Source: Sphingobacterium nematocida | GTDB taxonomy: Bacteria > Bacteroidota > Bacteroidia > Sphingobacteriales > Sphingobacteriaceae | NCBI RefSeq assembly: GCF_900168125.1 | Contig: NZ_FUZF01000016.1 | Span: 1-64,000, forward strand | DNA length: 64,000 nucleotides | Direction: 5' to 3' | Shown: positions 62,088-64,000 of the stretch, piece after piece | How the letters are laid out: each line of letters begins with the position of its first letter | How positions within the stretch are numbered: position 1 is the first letter of the stretch | Made by a program: the position numbers and the translations under genes | The notes under the pieces: generated by a model | Database searches by the model: none | Told to the model about the DNA's origin: nothing | The model's input: only the letters and a program-made list of their open reading frames with translations

Positions 62088-63008
62088 ATGCGCTGGAACT
62101 TAGAATGGTTACGAACTTTTAAGGCGATCTACGAGACAGGAACGTTGTCTGCCGCGGCACAGGAGCTCTTTATCTCTCAGCCGGGAGTAAGTTTGCACTT
62201 AAATTCATTGGAATCTTTTACAGGGTACAAACTCTTTGACCGTTCGGCACGGAGAATGGTGCCGACGGAGAAGGGCAAGATTTTATATAACTATGTTTTG
62301 GATCCATTGAAGAAAATGGAAAGCGCCGAACAGCATTTTCACAAAAGATCGCAGGATGAAAGAGTGACGATTAGTGTGGGCATGTGTTTTGAAACTTTTC
62401 AATATACATTGGAAGAGCATATTGCCAATCTGCCTTTCAATCTAATTATCAGCTTCGGGGAATACCCTAAAATGCAGCACGATCTGGATAATGGGCTTCT
62501 CGATTTGATTGTGACGCCGCAAAAGGGAACACAGCAGAATTTAGATTACAAGCCTTTCTCAAAGGAGCGTATCGTACTAATAGCCGGGGCCGATACCGAT
62601 ACTGCGGAGGTCGAAGGGTTATTGGCCGACAACAAAATAAAAGAGGCCATTTCTGTATTAAAGCATCAACTCTGGTATAGCACGGCAGCGGATATGGAGC
62701 ACTTGAAAAACTTTTGGTTAAAGCATTTTGGAGAACATCCTGATTTCAGCCCCAACTATATTGTGCCCAACATCAGTTCTATCGTACGTTGTCTGAGTGC
62801 AGGATCCGGCTTTTCTGTCGTTCCTGACTTTTTGTGTGCAGAGGCTATTGCCGCAAGTAAGATTAAATTGATTTGGGCAGGCCAGCAGCCTCTGGAGAAT
62901 ACGTTGTATTTTGGTACGCGTAAGAAAACAATCTATCAGAACGAGATTGAACAATTAGAGGAGTTGCTACAGGAAAGGTGGGAAGGGATAGACCTTAAGC
63001 AATCTTAG
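62088..63008 (+). CDS. LysR-family transcriptional regulator
   Basis: The 306-residue protein has an N-terminal winged HTH (about 1-60: LEWLRTFKAIYETGTLSAAAQELFISQPGVSL-type spacing) and a substrate-binding domain (about 90-300: VTISVGMCFETF, DLIVTPQKG and SIVRCLSAGSGFSVVPDF). It probably regulates the divergent mdaB-like gene in response to a quinone or related compound. It has no link to the sigma/FecR pair downstream. Confidence 0.93.
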   Translation: MRWNLEWLRTFKAIYETGTLSAAAQELFISQPGVSLHLNSLESFTGYKLFDRSARRMVPTEKGKILYNYVLDPLKKMESAEQHFHKRSQDERVTISVGMCFETFQYTLEEHIANLPFNLIISFGEYPKMQHDLDNGLLDLIVTPQKGTQQNLDYKPFSKERIVLIAGADTDTAEVEGLLADNKIKEAISVLKHQLWYSTAADMEHLKNFWLKHFGEHPDFSPNYIVPNISSIVRCLSAGSGFSVVPDFLCAEAIAASKIKLIWAGQQPLENTLYFGTRKKTIYQNEIEQLEELLQERWEGIDLKQS

Positions 63009-63066
63009 CCTGCAGCATATGAGTTAATAAGCTTTTGATTCTTAACAGAAAGAACCTATCGTTTCT

Positions 63067-63074
63067 TATCTTTG
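63067..63074 (+). promoter_or_regulatory. candidate -7 box for the sigma factor at 63097
   Basis: TATCTTTG matches TAnnTTTG 22 bases before the ATG. A TTTTG at 63033 is somewhat too far away to be a standard -33. Confidence 0.45.
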
Positions 63075-63096
63075 CGTTTATCTATTCAGTTATAAT

Positions 63097-63660
63097 ATGG
63101 CTAAAGCAATGAACGACCCTTCTTTGATCGATAGGTTGGCGGCTGGTGATCAGCGTGCTTTTGCCGATTTTTACGACCATTATTGGCAGCCAATCTATAA
63201 TAAAGTGTACCGTAAGGTGCAACAGGTTGAAGCGGCGGAGGATATCGTTCATGATCTGTTTTTGAGCATCTGGAAAAATAGAAGCCGGATACATGAGGTC
63301 TTGAATATGTCTGCTTATCTGATGAGTGGGGCCCGATACTTAACATTTAAATACCTCGATAAAGAGAAGGATCAATATGTTGCTATTGATCATATAGAAC
63401 AGGTCTTACAAGAACCACCCTTAGAAGATCGACTTCACTACCGTTATATTCTCGACCTAATCCACGAGGAGATCGAGAATCTGCCCGAAAAATGCAAGCT
63501 TATATTTAAAGAAAGCCGGTATAACCACAAGACAATCGATGAGATAGCAATGGAGTATGGATTATCCAGAAGCACAGTTGAAAATCAAATCAATAAAGCA
63601 ATAAAACGAATTCGTTTGAAAACCAATGGATTCTATGCTTTTTTGAGTTTTTATTTATAA
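63097..63660 (+). CDS. ECF sigma factor of a further SusCD-type locus
   Basis: The 187-residue protein has region 2 (AFADFYDHYWQPIYNKVYRK; AAEDIVHDLFLSIWKNRS) and region 4 (IDEIAMEYGLSRSTVENQINKA). It is followed 72 bases later by a FecR gene that runs out of the window. This pair is therefore the start of another trans-envelope signalling locus whose receptor is expected just beyond base 64000. Confidence 0.92.
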   Translation: MAKAMNDPSLIDRLAAGDQRAFADFYDHYWQPIYNKVYRKVQQVEAAEDIVHDLFLSIWKNRSRIHEVLNMSAYLMSGARYLTFKYLDKEKDQYVAIDHIEQVLQEPPLEDRLHYRYILDLIHEEIENLPEKCKLIFKESRYNHKTIDEIAMEYGLSRSTVENQINKAIKRIRLKTNGFYAFLSFYL

Positions 63661-63732
63661 ATTTTGGTTTTGGCGTAGGTGCTGGTCTTATTTGGGAGCA
63701 CTATATAAGAAGGAACCAACGTAACACCCTAT

Positions 63733-64000
63733 ATGCCTCTTTCGGGAAAAAACAAAAATATAATTAAGACTTACTTTAAAGGGTTTGAAAGTAAGGAAGA
63801 GCTCTCTGAATTAAAACGTTGGTTTGACTCGGAAGACGGCGGCTTGTTGCCAGATAGGCGACAGCAAGAACAAAGTAAAGCCAAAATACGTACACGTTTA
63901 TTAGCCCATATTAAAAAAGAGAGTAGAAGTACTAAACAGCCCTATCTGCGACCGATACTCCGGATAGCCGCTGCGGTTACATTGCTAGTATCTGGGGCTT
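63733..64000 (+). CDS. FecR-family anti-sigma factor, N-terminal part (runs off window)
   Basis: From ATG 63733 the frame stays open to the end (89 codons seen). It encodes a cytoplasmic domain (IIKTYFKGFESKEELSELKR and KAKIRTRLLAHIKKE) and the start of the TM helix (ILRIAAAVTLLVSGA). This is the standard N-terminal layout of FecR proteins; the FecR and DUF4974 domains lie outside. It pairs with the sigma factor upstream. Confidence 0.85.
   Translation, partial: MPLSGKNKNIIKTYFKGFESKEELSELKRWFDSEDGGLLPDRRQQEQSKAKIRTRLLAHIKKESRSTKQPYLRPILRIAAAVTLLVSGA

Overview
The window looks like the chromosome of a Bacteroidota bacterium, most likely Sphingobacteriaceae and Sphingobacterium-like. The evidence is repeated SusC/SusD outer-membrane pairs, ECF sigma factor/FecR anti-sigma pairs, STN-domain TonB receptors, a gliding/T9SS C-terminal sorting domain, FISUMP lipoproteins, a DUF6520-like peptide, and promoter boxes of the TAnnTTTG type. 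No rRNA, tRNA or CRISPR array was found.

Layout. 1-4559: the end of an IS3 element that has cut a SusC-type receptor in two, followed on the minus strand by its FecR, ECF sigma factor and a GH29 alpha-L-fucosidase (a broken polysaccharide-utilisation locus). 4936-8518: an AAA/DUF4143 ATPase with an in-frame stop near its start, a frameshifted Rpn-type remnant, an AlbA_2/Schlafen-like regulator with a 12-bp repeat, and a small HTH-like protein. 9150-14491: a TlpA-like protein, SusC and SusD operon. 14555-17591 (minus): a DUF6520-like secreted peptide, then a three-gene group of an AvrD-like protein, a P-loop NTPase and a Crp/Fnr-like regulator, divergent from an HTH protein across a cluster of GTTCCCC palindromes.

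19050-21762 and 54970-61194 are two related accessory loci. Each has a short coiled-coil/HTH protein, then a long non-coding array of 21-bp units each carrying a short palindrome (15 units in one, 28 in the other), then an FN3-domain protein, then small membrane and wall-directed proteins. The second locus has a three-TM holin-like protein, an NlpC/P60-type wall hydrolase gene split by a complete group II intron, and a lipoprotein with a C-terminal TM segment like a unimolecular spanin. This paired architecture is the best candidate here for an undescribed system.

22189-49785: a GH27 alpha-galactosidase, then two tandem paralogous cassettes (23629-36081 and 36476-47271) of ECF sigma, FecR, STN-SusC, SusD, a metallopeptidase-like lipoprotein lacking HExxH, a FISUMP lipoprotein, a double-thioredoxin protein and an esterase. 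The esterase is intact in the first copy and only a remnant in the second. An isolated PBP2 paralogue and a stray thioredoxin fragment follow.

49893-53859 (minus): a T9SS-type secreted protein, a large collagen-like protein and a small secreted protein. 61268-64000: an MdaB-like quinone reductase divergent from a LysR regulator, then the start of another ECF sigma/FecR pair that runs off the end.
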